Below, one piece after another: positions 49,761 to 62,900 of a stretch of 64,000 nt of DNA; the first letter of the stretch is position 1; each line of letters begins with the position of its first letter. The notes under the pieces are model-generated. The model searched no databases. It was not told where the DNA came from and saw nothing but the letters and a program-made list of their open reading frames with translations. The position numbers were made by a program, and so were the translations under genes. This stretch comes from Crotophaga sulcirostris (Eukaryota; Chordata; Aves; Cuculiformes; Crotophagidae). The DNA lies in NCBI GenBank assembly GCA_013397455.1, contig VYZB01000040.1, positions 516,334-580,333 on the forward strand. The letters run 5' to 3'.

Positions 49761-51128
49761 TGCTACAAGATCTGGATTCACAAGCATCCTCTCACCTCCA
49801 AACAGACACCTGGAGAAGGCCTTTCAGAAGATTCAAAAGACCTAAAGCTACCTTCAGCCTTCCCTAAAACAGGTTTTCACACACGTCCATGGAAATAAAA
49901 TCATTGAAATGAGTGAGGGAAAGAGAAATATATTTGCTCATAGAACAGTTGATGGGTGCACAGAAATGTATAAATACTTAAGCATTTCAGTATTTGGAGT
50001 ACATCATTTTACTAGTGTTGGGTAAAATACCTAGTTAGTTCTTTTAGTTGCTTTTCTATTACAAAAGGAAGGAAAACAGAAAAGCATAAAATATAATTGT
50101 TTTTGTTTAGTCGTTCCACTAAAATCAAGAAAAGTTGGAGACTTGGGATTCTTTAGTTATCTAAATGCTGAGAGGGTTTTTGCATCTTCCTCAGAATAGG
50201 CTGAAAAATATGCTCAAAACTAACATAGCCCAAAGAGTATCCAAACACCTCTCACAGTACTTCACAAAAAGTTAGACTTCTATAAGGAGAAACTTTGGCT
50301 CTGGTCTTCAAGATGCTGGAAAAAATCATGTGTCACGTATTAAAGTAACTTTGATTTGAATATATCTAAAAAGGATTAACATAAATTGCCAAATCCAGAT
50401 TTAGTCAGCAAGCCTCTTCTCAAATCTTCACCTTATCATTCTTTTACTCCATCAGGTAAGCTTAATCAGTGTTTCAGGTGAGTTTAATAAAGTGCTTGAT
50501 TTAAAAAATTGTACTAGGAAGTCCTTCTCCAAACGTTATTTGCTTCTGATGACACTTGAATCAGAATTCTACACAGAACATATGAAATCTGATAATACTG
50601 AAACGGATCAAAGGAGAGAGAATTGAAGAGGCATTAACTTCTGCAAATGTAATAAAACTGTCCTTTAAAGCCTTCCTTACTAGTAATGAGTTTTCAGTTT
50701 TCCATTCCTAGGAGATTATTCTCCTAAGGTCATCTACAATTTTTGGACGTAGTTAGAAAGGAAAACAACAACAATTTTTATTAACTTATTTGGCTTTCCT
50801 CTTTCCGGGCATTTATCTTCTAGGTTTTATTATGGGATTAAATCTGTTCACTGTTGTAAAAACAGCAAAAGGCCAGCAGTCAGTTGATTCAAAGCTCCAC
50901 TCATATTACGTGTCACCCCTCCAAAGGGGATAATGGGAACAAGATTAACCAGTTGAGCAAATCACCCTAAATCCAATACATTTGTAATTTTCATCATGAT
51001 CAGGATTAAACTTAAAGCAAAGAAATATGGCAAAAGGAGCAGGGAGGGAAAAATCATGTGGAATTTCAGAATTTCTTAGATGCTGGCTACATTATTTTGT
51101 TAAATAGCTGATCAAAAAGGTCTCTCAA

Positions 51129-51170
51129 AGCCTGGAAGAGTCTAGCACAAGCCTGGAAGAGTCTAGCACA
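51129..51170. repeat. Perfect 21-bp tandem duplication
   Basis: Two identical 21-bp units (AGCCTGGAAGAGTCTAGCAC plus A) lie back to back at 51129-51149 and 51150-51170. Complete identity suggests a recent replication-slippage event. The repeated LVLDSSR peptide on the minus strand is a by-product. Confidence 0.95.
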
Positions 51171-52589
51171 TAGCTCAAATTTTCAGTAAAGCTTCGCAGC
51201 TGGGACAGAAGCAGTTTCACAGCCCACAGTTTGAGAGTTGTTAATGTTGGAAAATGGTCATGCTTATCACTCCCCCCAGATGGAGTTTTGGAACCATAAC
51301 TATGTTGCCAACTTTGTGCATTTTCGCACATAATGCATTTTTACCATAAAAACAAATGTAGCATCCAAAAAAATAGTGTTCTATTCACAGCCTGCTGGGA
51401 ACCAATTTGCTGCACTATAGACTTGAAAATGAAGATATGAGGTGGCACTGGAGAGCCACAATTACGCAAGCCAGCTACTGCAACCTGTGACCATAAGTGC
51501 ACTGGGCATACTGGGATTGGCATTCAGAGTGCGTTACGCGACTTCTTGCTTGCAGAGTAACAGTGGCTGATACAGGATGTAAAAGGTTGTGAGACCCACT
51601 ATGAGGGCTTCCACAAAGCTCTGTGTGTCCGAAAAAGGTTACTTCATCCAACCTAATAGGGCTATGAAGCTGAAAAATAACATGAAAAAAAAAATGGGGT
51701 TTGGAAGAGTAATTGTACAATACAGGTAGAAAAACCTAAATATCCTAAAAGGATCCTTATCTCAGGACCCAGGAAATCTGAACCACTCCATTCCTGGTTA
51801 TGTTAGCATATAGCCTGGACCTCTGAAAAAAAAAAAAAGTGTTTTCTTTGAGTGCTTTGTTTGAGTTTGATTCTCAAAACAATAATTCCTCTTCTTAGGA
51901 ATGCACATGAGTTGAAACAGGAAAGCGCTCCACTAAGAGGCAAACTTTGCATACAGCTGAGACCCTTTTTCAATGGGAAATAGTTTCATTTATTATCTTC
52001 TTACAGCAAAAATCACCGAAAAAAACTGAAGAAAAACAAGAAACAGTAGTCAGAATGCCATTGTAACCACTGAAAAGTGACAGGCTATGCACATCTAACA
52101 TGGTAGTACAGTAGAGAAAGATTAGATTTATTTTTGGTTGTTGACAGTGACACAAAAACACACACTCACATAACTTTTCCTACATGGATATTTTAATTGT
52201 ATACATAATATACATATATCTGATTTACACTATAAAGGGAACTGGAAAGATGCCTGTAATGTCAAGAATACCTGTAATATACAGGCTGGTACACATTTAA
52301 TAGGGAGTTAAGCACATGATAATTCTCTTATGCTAGGGATACCAGTATGATTTAATTACTGTAAGAATAAGTTAATGAGTTCCTTCCTTGTCAAATTATA
52401 GGTATATTTCATTCCTGCAAATTCTCATTCCTGACTTTCCCTTGGATGTACTGCAACAAGAAGGCACTTTCAATAAACCATCCACAATGTGAGTTAAGGA
52501 AGGTGGAAAGACATCTGTTTGCAAGAAGAAGTCAAAACCGCAGAAAATATATCTGTGTATGAAAAAAAGATAATCTTTCACTATCAGTC

Positions 52590-52760
52590 TCTGGTGGAGA
52601 TTATATTAGCATATGATAAAGTATTATGAGAATTAGCAGTAATTAGCAAAAAGCACAAGGAGCTCGCAGTGTACTAATAGAGGAGTTACAAGATCATAAT
52701 TAAAAGATGTAAAGGCGTAAACAGTCACAAAACCATGAAGTCAATGAGGTGATTCATTTG
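52590..52760. promoter_or_regulatory. Candidate conserved non-coding element (motif-based guess)
   Basis: TATTAGCATATG near 52604 is followed by two AATTAGC copies 10 bp apart (52631-52637 and 52641-52647), a spacing of one helical turn. A CATAATTAAAAG site follows near 52694. The cluster is non-repetitive. The regulatory call is inference. Confidence 0.17.
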
Positions 52761-55667
52761 AGCAGTGCAAGCAGGATTTGGCAGGAGGTGGCCTCAAATA
52801 AACCCTATGATCTTGTTGGTAGGGCAGGGAGCTGCATTGTTTTCCTACCTTTGCGCCTGGCTTCAGACAAACCTTTTTCTCCACCTCTGCCTTGCTTCCC
52901 CGTCTCTGACAGGCCGTTACAGTAATAAACTCATCAAGGTTTCTTCTCACTTTGGTGAGCCCCTGGTATTTTGACAGGAGGTACGTAGCTGAAATGTCTA
53001 AATTGGAAACCAATTATTCAATAGCTATTGAGAGTTGCTGGAGACAGGTCACAAAAATTTGTACCCGTCTGCAGGGATTTTGGTCACATCTCTGTCCCTC
53101 TTTTCTAGAAGCTACGGGGCATGCCAGTGTAATCAGGCCCCCAAACTGGATCATTTCTGCAGCCAGGGGAGGTGCAGGTGTTCCAAGATGTTGCGTCGAT
53201 GCTGAATCAACCAAGACATGGCAAGTTTCTAATGCGACCTTGCCATTTTCCGCAGATTTATAACGCACACAAATCCAGATTTGCTTCCCCAATCTTTCCA
53301 GAATAAACCTCTCACACAAAACTGATCAACATTATGCTACTATTCCAGTTTTAATAGCCCTTAGCAGCAGCAGTTGAGGGATTTTCCACTTTCCTCAATT
53401 TTTTCATTAATGTAGATAAAACAATTATTTCTTACAGATTGCACTTTTAGAAAAGGTTCAGCCATTTTTGCTATGTTCAAAAAAAAAGCAGTTTCAACCA
53501 AACGATTCAGCAGCAATGTCTCAAGTTTGGCAAAGTTTAAAAAGGCAAATTTAAGAAGAATTTCAGAAGGGAAAGTGTGAATTTTACACCATCACCTGAG
53601 TTGCGCAAAAGGGTCAAATGATACGGAAAATTTGATCACTTTGCCTGCATGGATCCCTTTGCTCTCATGCATCCTTTAATTTGTAATATTCATTTATTCT
53701 TCATTTCATGTAAGAAGTATTCCTAAACAATGCAATCTGCTAAAGACTACATTTGTTGGTAATGGTTCTGCTATCTTTTCTTTGCCTTTTGTATAGCCAG
53801 ATGAATCAGATATTATCAATTGATTAATCAACACGTTCACTTTCTCTTCTCCATAACTGTGAACATGAGAATGAATATTTATGAGTGTGCAATTAGACAC
53901 TTGACTTTGTAAATCATCTGGTGATTCTGTCAGTGAGGTTTTAATTTGCAGACAGGCTTGAAGTCTTACCTATCTTCTTGAAAGAAATGATGAATTTCCC
54001 CAACAAGGAACTGAAAGAAAATATAATTCTGTTATCGCACATAATTTACACAATTATATTTATGGTGATGTTTGCCACATACCTCACCAAAAGATGTTAA
54101 AAATATAGGCTGATGAGCTAAGGAAGGAATAAAATCAAGACAAGAATGTCAGCATCAAGATTTAGTCTGAGCTCTCTAAATGAAAATGCTTTAAATTTAT
54201 ATTTGTCCTTCTGAAATTAACAGTTTTTAAAAAATTAAATAAATCCTTTTTCTTCAAAGATAGGAATATATTTTATTCTGATTTTTTATTTCACAAGTTT
54301 CCTGCTGATATTCAATTGGTTTTGGTCCTACGGAAGACAGCACGGTACTCCTGCTTATGACAGTAGCCAGAAGACAATAGTCCATACATTTGACAGAAGT
54401 ATTTAGCCTACACTTTAATAAATAATTTTAAGCATTTATCTCAACAGGAGATACTATCAGTTGTGTCAAGAGTCTGCAAGAAATGTTCATTTTGTTTTCA
54501 ATAGCTACTGTATCCGTTCCCCTCTAAACAACCACCCCATCTAGGAGAAGGCTATGCCAAGCCATCCTGGCCACCAATCACACCATGTATATTCACAGGA
54601 AACCTCATCTTCTGCTGGAAACTTCATCTTTGCATTTTATTCTAATACACCCCTAGTCTCTCTTCTTTCTCCTTCTCTTTCCTTTTTTTTGCTTCCATTT
54701 TTATATGGTTTTGTGTGGCTTTTCCCTAAACCTTAAAATGCTTGATGAGCAGTGAGCTGTAGAAATCACATTGATATTACACAGATTTTTAATTAAAACT
54801 TTGTATGTGTTTTAACTTTGTTTTTTATTAACAGTGATGAGAAAAATTACACAGCTGTGATCAGAGCAGTGCAGCTCTTATAGAGGTTCTTGATGACATA
54901 ACATTTGTTTAATTGAGTTGTTTCCTTTTATGTTCAAGAGCAGTTTCAGGGCCATTTGTCATTGTTATTAATTTAGGATTCTTTGATCTATAACTCATTA
55001 TTTGATGAAATTAAGAAAAAGCTTTCCTAGCTTTTAGCTTTGAAATTTTAAGTAGCATGAAAACACTAATGTGCTACTACTACTAATAATAAAAAATTAA
55101 AAATTACTGAAAAAGGAGCAAACTTCCAAGTGTCTTCAAACTTGTTCTAGTAGCATTAATGTTTGGTTTACATTTAGACCTTATGAAAATAATCAGAAGA
55201 ATAAAGTTGATACATTTCCTCCTGAAAAACATCAAAATTCTTATATCAGTTTTGTCTTTTAAAATAAAACATTATGTATGCAAATTTAGAGCATTATTCG
55301 GCTTTTTAAATGAAAATACACTACACACTTTCTTTCGGATACCATGAAGTTCTTTGCACCAACAACTCATTAACTTCCTGTGTGCATAAATAAGTCTTAT
55401 AAGTTCATATATCTCGCAGGTAGGGATGTAGCTCTGACATGGATAAGACCCACATTAGTGCGATGCTTAAGTCAGAATATAAGAATTTCATGCAAAATCA
55501 ATGTGAGACTTCTCCTAGATGATCCAGTTGGCTTGGTGTCAGACTTGTAGAGTAGAACACAGGAAAGGAAATGCTGCATTAGCAGCACCTGCCAAAATAA
55601 AGATGAATCCTGAGTTTGACATTTCTATGTCAATTTAAATTTATGCAGAATAGAAGAAAGCTCCATA

Positions 55668-55899
55668 TTTAGGTTGGGAATTAAGAAAAGGTTCTTCACC
55701 CAGTGGGTGGTGGAGTGCTGGAACAGCTCCCCAGGGAAGTAGTCATGGTGCCAAGCCTGACAGTAATCAAGGAGCATTTGGATAATGCCCTCAGTTACAC
55801 GGTGTGAATTTTGGGAGTGTCCTATGTAGGAGGTGGACTCAATGATCCTTGTGGGTCCCTTCCAACTCAGGACAATCCATGATTCTATGATCCTATGAT
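55668..55899 (+). mobile_element. CR1 LINE 3' fragment
   Basis: It starts in the ORF2 C terminus (TTAGGTTGGGAATTAAGAAA, AAGGTTCTTCACCCAGTGGG, GAACAGCTCCCCAGGGAAGT), where the frame is already broken. It continues with CAAGCCTGACAGTAATCAAG and the 3' UTR (GGTGGACTCAATGATCCTTG; GGGTCCCTTCCAACTCAGG), ending in tail units CATGATTCTATGATCCTATG. It has the same 3' UTR type as 47637. Confidence 0.94.
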
Positions 55900-57910
55900 A
55901 TTTCCACTGCTGGATTCACAAATCGTAGACGTAAAATTTTTGCTTCTCTGAAAATCCCCTGCTATGGGCTAAGACCCCACTGAGCAAGAAAAGGCTGTGT
56001 GGATTCAGAGGCCCAGGTTTATGTAGGCAGTTGTGAGATTTGGTCCATAACCTTGGCTCTTCTTTTTAGAGTGGTCCAATGCAGTCAAATAAGTTCCACT
56101 TACAAAGTTGATTGAAATGTTCCTTTATGATTTTTTTTTCCACTATTGGAAATGATTTTTGAGTAAAACTTAGCAAAAACATACCTCCAAGAAGACAAGA
56201 GTGGAATTTGACCACAGATCAGTTTAGCCACAACAGGCAGAACATTCTTATGAAGTAACTAAATTTGCGATAAGTTTTCTGAGAGTGAGGAAAGAGGAGA
56301 ATTAACTTATCTTTGAATAAATAAAAGTCATCTTATGAAAACATGTTACTTGCACTTATAAAGTGTTAAGTTTGATCATTTAGATTGCCTTTCTTTGACC
56401 TATGTTTATAGTTTTGTAAAATATCTGATTTTTTTAGCAAAATAAAATGAAAACTTTTTAAAAAATAAGTTAAATTATTTCAGTTTTAGGAGAAAACAGA
56501 AGGAATATCACACATAAGCAAAAAACTCCTTTCCCAGCCAAATCTGTGGAAGATTGAATCATATCCCTGTCCTTGGTGTAGCAAGGAGGACAAAGACTTG
56601 CATCATGCTAAATGATGATGATTAGTCTGTACTTCGTTGTCTGAAGTCAATGATGTTCCATTTTCTTTCTCCAGAAACTGCTTAACAAAGATGACAGAAA
56701 TTATCCTGAATGAAAATACTATTGTTCAAAAACTGAGACAAGAAGGGAGAGAGAAGAATTTGGGGAAAATCAGTTTTCAGTTTTTGAAAGGAAATTTGAA
56801 AACTTCTGTGATGAAATTTTAAAAAATCTCATTTTAACCCAAAGTCTATGTTACGTTAAAGAGCGGGGGTCTGATTAAAAAAAAAAAACATATTCTTAGT
56901 GTCTAGTGTAAAGAGGTTTTTTTTAACTTCTAATTCATGTTGAAGTGCTTTTTGAACCTTCCTGGACTATTTTCCTTAATATATCCAGCAGCACTGACCT
57001 TCACTGATGATATCTTTTTTCCAAAAGCACTCCATTACACGTCGGCTTTTTCTGAAAGGAAATGAGTTGCATATCCATCACATCCTTGTTCTTTGTTCTC
57101 ATCTTTAAGACTCTAATTAATCTTTCTATTACCTCTCTTTTTGCTTTCACTTATCTTTTCTATCTCCATTTCCTTTTACTCTTCTCAAACCTCCTCCAGT
57201 TTTACTCCCTTCTTATTTTCCCAGTTTGTGATTTATACCATATATTATGTTGCTTCCAAAACCCAAGAGTGACCCAATAAACAACATTCCTGTCTTTTTT
57301 TAAGCCATCTCTTCAAACACCCTCTATTCTTCTGTTCTCTTCATCACTGATGCAGCAGTATCATTTCCCCTGAATTGATTTCTATAACATAAATGACACT
57401 TATGAGACTCATAGAGTTTTTATTAGGGCTGAAGTCAGCCATAGGGAATCTCAAAGAAGAGTAAAATATGTAATTATCAAAAATAAATTGAGTACAAACA
57501 TTATAAGTGATATATGTGTATACAATGTATTTATATTTAACACATTTTAATTGCATATATTCTCACCCAATATATATTTTAGTGCATCATAAGTGATTAG
57601 GGGAAGCACCCACCCTTTGTGATCTTTCTCTGTGTTACTGAAATAGAATATATTGATGATCAGATACATTCTTATTGCCCAATTTAATTTTTATTTGCTG
57701 AGTAAACAACCATTATCAATCAAAATCAAGGAAAACAGCTACCCAAGAGATGAGATAAATTCAGAAAACTGATAACTTTTCAACTGGAGGATAAATCAGA
57801 AGCAGACATGAATTTCCCAGAGTTAGCCTGCACAGATAAAGTTGAAAACAGAATTGAAACCCCTTGAGATATGTGAGCTTCCTAATGAGAAGCAGGACCA
57901 AAACTTCATT

Positions 57911-57945
57911 TATAAAAGGACCCGTTCAAACCGTGCGCGTTTGGA
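57911..57945 (+). promoter_or_regulatory. Candidate TATA promoter beside a CpG cluster
   Basis: TATAAAAGGA at 57911-57920 is a consensus-quality TATA box. CCGTGCGCG follows at 57931-57939, placing a CpG-rich initiator-like zone about 20-30 bp downstream, the usual TATA-to-start distance. CpG-dense 9-mers are rare in this window. Downstream to about 58160 the sequence keeps further CpGs (GTGCCGTATTTATGG, CATCGCTGTC), so the whole block could alternatively be a conserved enhancer. No transcript evidence is available. Confidence 0.2.
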
Positions 57946-59890
57946 TGGAGTCTCAAAGCCACAAACTTGATTACTCCTTGACAAGTGCTCCAAACCACAG
58001 CAGAGAGCTGTGCTTTCATACAACCTTGCAGAAGGCTGATGAGATCTGACAAGTGCCGTATTTATGGAAGTGCAAAAGCTTTACTGCACTGACATCGCTG
58101 TCACCCAAGACAGATCAAACAAAGCAGGCAATTGGCTTCCAGCATCTAAATTGAAATTTAATAACTATTAGAAGGAACCAAGCAAGAAGTACTTGTTCAG
58201 CTGACAGTTGCAAGAGTCCCACCCATTTATTATGAACTTAACTAGTCTGGACAAGAAGCCAAAAGGCTCCCAAATTTTTTTTTCCTTCCACAACTGAAGT
58301 GCGTAAATGCACCATTTCATTTCCAGAGAGGTGTGAACAGATATGATAAATTCAGTGATGCATATGACCTGCAATAATTAGGGAGAAGAAGTTGCCAAAA
58401 GTAATTGTGATGAGTTCACTCATAATTCCATTGTATTCTATTTAGTAAAATGTAGAGTTTTCTTCAATAGAAGCTTATATTTGTCTCTCCATGTGAGAGC
58501 AGAATAAAGGATAGGTCATTAAAGCTGATAAGACCCACTTCTCACATTACAGCCCCAAGCAGCTGGGTTCTTTGAATATTAGATACCAGTGTCTCAGTCT
58601 TTTAACAGTTTATTGCCCACTAAACCAATTCCCTTGGTGTGCTGAACAGCACACACAGAGGGCAATAAACCATGTCTCGTTTTGGATTTCTCTGTGTGTT
58701 CTTGTAAATATGAAAGCATTCAGCAGTTCGCAGTGCAAAAGGAATTATGTGGTTGACATTCTGCTACAGGAAGCTGTAAATTGTGTGTTTGCATCATGAT
58801 CTCAGCTAGAGAAACTGATGTAGTGCTTTGCTGGATATTTTGGTCTCACAGGTCCTGCTCCTGGAAAAACCTGTACTGCTATGTCTCCTTCTTAAAGAAT
58901 AATTTTTTTACAAGTGTTGGGGAAAGGATTTGAACCATTTAAATCCTACAAAAATAAGTAAATAGGTGAACTGATTTTCCTGCCTTCTTATTTCTCCCTG
59001 TGCAATCTTTTATCTCATGTCTCAAAGGAGATGCCAAGTGCTCAGCAATGAATCAGGAACAAATTAATACACACAGTCACACCAAGGTCTCAGAATAAGC
59101 CCAGCTGGACATGCTCTAGGACAGAAGAAAAACACCTGCTTGATTCAGAAGTTATTAGCTGAGGTGCTGTGCTAGCACATTTACACTTCCTAGCTCATCC
59201 ATCTGTGTTGCTTTCATAAGGTGAGTTATACCTCTGCCGTGCACTCACTTGGTCTGAGCAAAGATGAGAAACTGCACGGTGAAAAGGTCGCTCCGTGCCT
59301 GAGAAATCTCCCAGCCCGGTCAATTGTGAGCATCAACACAGGTGTGATGGGCTTAAACACCTTCCCACCTCACCCTCATATTTCCCCTGGCCATTTCTGA
59401 GACAAAATCAAATGTGAGAGGTGCTGTTATCTGCTATTGCACCTCAAAGGTGATACCAATTTTAGAAAAAAAGAGAGGAAGATGGGCTTTTCAAAAGGTG
59501 GTGGTTTATTTTTAATTTTTAAATTCCAATGGTTTTTAAAAATTGTTCATTGATGGCATGAAGGTGACAGGAATACTGAATCGAGGAAAATGCTAAATAT
59601 ATGCATATCTTTGTGAATAAAGGGAGATTGTGCCTAACTGAGATAGTCTGAGTGTAAGAAATGACCAGGAAAGCCACATCACTGAATGGGTTAAAACCGC
59701 AGTTTGGCTCGTGCAATTCATCCTCCCAGAGTGACTCCTCTCTCTGTGGGACCTTGGTCTTCCTCACTGCCCCCCAGCAGTGCATGTAGGTTAGCACAGC
59801 TGCTGTAAAAGGCTGGAAACAAGTCCTGAAAATATACAGGCAGCTGCTGTCTTGGTTTTATACACCCTTCAGGGAGCTAAAAGGGAGTCC

Positions 59891-59925
59891 GTGCCAGCCC
59901 CCAAACGCTGGCATATGACTGGCAC
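59891..59925. other. Mutually exclusive hairpin-forming repeats
   Basis: GTGCCAG (59891-59897) can pair with CTGGCAC (59919-59925), while the overlapping TGCCAGC (59892-59898) can pair with GCTGGCA (59907-59913) across an 8-base loop. The two stems exclude each other. They lie in unique, GC-richer sequence without a known RNA gene. Confidence 0.4.
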
Positions 59926-62900
59926 AGGGCAGTAGGGCAACAGCTCATGTAGACCCTTCCCTTGCCACATTTTCCTCCACACACCAGGGCAAACAAGAAT
60001 AATGCTTGGAGGACACACACAGAGCCATTCTCAAGGGAATAGAGGAGTGGGAGATTCAAGGTGGGCTAAAAGGATGCCCCCGTGTCTCCTTTGCATATTA
60101 ATAAGAAGAAACATTCAGGTACGTACTTGAAACGGATTCAGGTTTTGAACCTCACTCCTTCACTGGAGCACCTGGAGAGCTCAGCTGCCCTGGGTGCTTT
60201 CAGGATATTTGGGAGGGACTGCTCTCTACCTCACTTTAGCCATCTAGAATCTGCACGCATAGTCAAAGAAGATTTTCCCCCACGCTATAACTTTCCACTG
60301 GAGAAAACATATGTGACTCACTTGGACAAGAGCCTAGGTGAATCCCACCAGAACGAGAAGGGCATAAAAACTGATTCAAAACTAATTCTATTACCGCAGG
60401 GACACCAGAGGTGAACTCCAAATATGGAAACCAAAAGGTCAGTGGTACATATTCATATCAGCTCTAGACTTTTACAGAGCTCAGTCAAAAGCATAAAGAC
60501 ACCACCCAGATATTCATCTGCAACCAAGTCATTCTGAGCACGGCAATTTTCTTATAAGCTGAAGTTAGTATAAACCTAAACTTTATTGGTTTGTTTTGGT
60601 AAACCCTGAGAGCTCTGGAAATCCTTCCCTCAGTTTGACTCTCCTGAAGATTTGGCCTATGTGTCCTTCCTTCTTAAGAAAGTCTTAATGTAAGTATTTG
60701 ATTCATGAGCATTTTTGTCATTAGCTGAACATATTGCAAATGGTTAGGTTTTATTCTTACTTTGTACTTTGGCAAATAAGCCTAACAAAATGTTTCTCTA
60801 CGTCTTTGATACTACTAGCTAAATATTCAGAAGGAGTAAGGGAATACCATATGCAGGGAAGACTTACCATCCTAATGAGGTTTGTCTCATTAAACAGTTT
60901 CGCTCAACTGGTTTCACAGATTTTACTTTAAGAACAGGAACACAGAGCTCTAGATATCTGTAGCTAATTTTGGCTTATTTAAAACTAAAAGACCAACCTG
61001 CCAGAAAAAAATATTAAAGTGGAAGGACAGTAATGAATGTGGTTTTGGATCTTTCAAAGTGTAAGTTTTTGGAATCAGGAAATAAGACAAAAATACATTG
61101 TTGATATAATTTAAATAAGAAGTGCGTTGGCAATTTCTCCAGGCGAAATGTTTCAGCATAAAGTATAATTTGTAGTACAAAAACCATTGATGTTCACACA
61201 GTTTAGGTTTGCATTATTTCCCCAAAAGTCTGTATGCACACTCTGCTTTCTGCCATTGATGACCTATGATGAAATTTTCTTAAAGATTTCTCTTAGGCAA
61301 CAACACTGTCATCTGTGGATAATGTGAAAGTGACATTTGATATGGCTGAATAGCGTTGCTTTTCCTAATCTGTCACTTCTTGTGGGTGGGCTTTGTCAGA
61401 TTCCTCACGAGTTTTGCTCTGCTCTCTGCATCTCTTGCATGAAACAATGCCTACAGAGTTCAGGAAATTTACATTAAGGATCAATTGAAAAAAAAAAAAT
61501 CCATCTTCAACAACACCCAGAAATGCACAGTTAGGAAAAGGATGGCAAAAAAAAAAAGTGGAGAGTGATGCTTTCCTCAACGTGCCCTCCCATTCCCTGG
61601 TGATCTGAGGTTTAGGGATTTTAAGAGCTGGAGGACGCATCATGCTTGAAGACCCATTCTCCAGATGTAGTTAATTTTTTAATCCATGGACTATATTTGC
61701 AACTAAATGAACTTCACGGAGTGGCTTCCTCAAGAGCCAAAGAGGCTGATGTGCTGTATACAACCACATAGAAACTGGATATGGTCCTCTGCAGTATCAA
61801 AAGGCAAGATATATTGGAGTAGTTCACCTAGAAAAACAAAACTAAGCTACTCTCTGTGACCTGGGTGGTCAAGCTAGTTTTCCACATCATGATATATGAG
61901 CTAACCAGCTTGTTCCAGAGGTAACTCTGCAGTGTGTGATGTAGACATGGTCTAAAACTCATTGGGTGTGATTCATCTCACCAGACTCACAACGTCTGCA
62001 GTGAAACCTCCTCTAATGGAGCTGAGCACCTGCCTGGAAAATAATGGGCAATTTTAGAAAATGTTACAATTGACCTGCTTTGGCATGAAATGAATCATGC
62101 CTGCGAAACTTCCGTTCCTCACATGGAGCCTATTGGCAGGCTGGACTTCAGGTGTTGATCTCTGTGTTGGTCAGCTGAAAAGCCACTCCATTCCCATAAC
62201 AAATATAACTCAATCTGCCACATGAAGCAGAAGAAGAGAAAGTGTGAGAAATTAGCTTTATGCTAGAGATGAGCAGCATCAACTGAAGGACTTCCACTGC
62301 CTTTATCCGTAGCCTGAATTTGTTATCTGTACGGTGTCTTAAAACATTTTACCTAAAACAGTTTTCAGTTGTTTATACTGCAATGGAAAGTTCCCTTTCT
62401 TCTTTCCAAGACATCCAGAAATACTGGTATACTCCAGATTTCAGACCAGTCTTAATTTTGAGGAGTATGGATTTGTGAGGCCTTAATGACCTTTTTAGGT
62501 GTTTTTCAGTATCAATAACTTTAAGCTAAATGCTGTGCTTTTAGGTCACTTGAGTTTCTTTCTAGAAAATAATATTTAAAATAAACAAATAAATATTGCT
62601 TTCCATTTGGACAGTGGCAACCAGCTCCTTCTTTATTTCCATGCTGCGTGCATTGGTATAGAGGCACCTCAGCTGGACTATCTGCCACATCACCTTTTTA
62701 AAATACGTCCCCCTAATTCCCTTGAGGTAATTAACAGGTGTTTCCTTGTTGCTTCCTAATGCCTCAGCAGTCCTTTATCTTTTGTGGATAAAGAAACCAG
62801 GCCTTTTCTTAAGAAAAAGAGTACATGTTTTTTCAAACATACATATTTTTTTTATTTTCAACATCCTAAATCCAATCTGGAACTACCAAAATAATGCTTT

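Larger units (their letters stand above)
47736..55667. other. Unique intergenic DNA, no gene seen
   Basis: This is the second longest repeat-free stretch. A GC-richer island at 48.10-48.45 kb carries an exact octamer site. Two homeodomain-site-rich patches (49.6 and 52.6 kb) and a 21-bp tandem duplication (51.13 kb) are listed separately. A 13-A run at 51826-51838 has no recognisable retrocopy upstream. Confidence 0.6.

Noticed and set aside
51826..51838. A-run as the end of a possible processed pseudogene
   Set aside because: No upstream sequence matches a known mRNA and no target-site duplication is evident. The same applies to A/T runs near 31494, 37740, 56878, 61488 and 61548.
60082..60414. 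110-codon plus-strand frame
   Set aside because: It starts with GTG, has no recognisable domain and no intron/exon context. Treated as chance.
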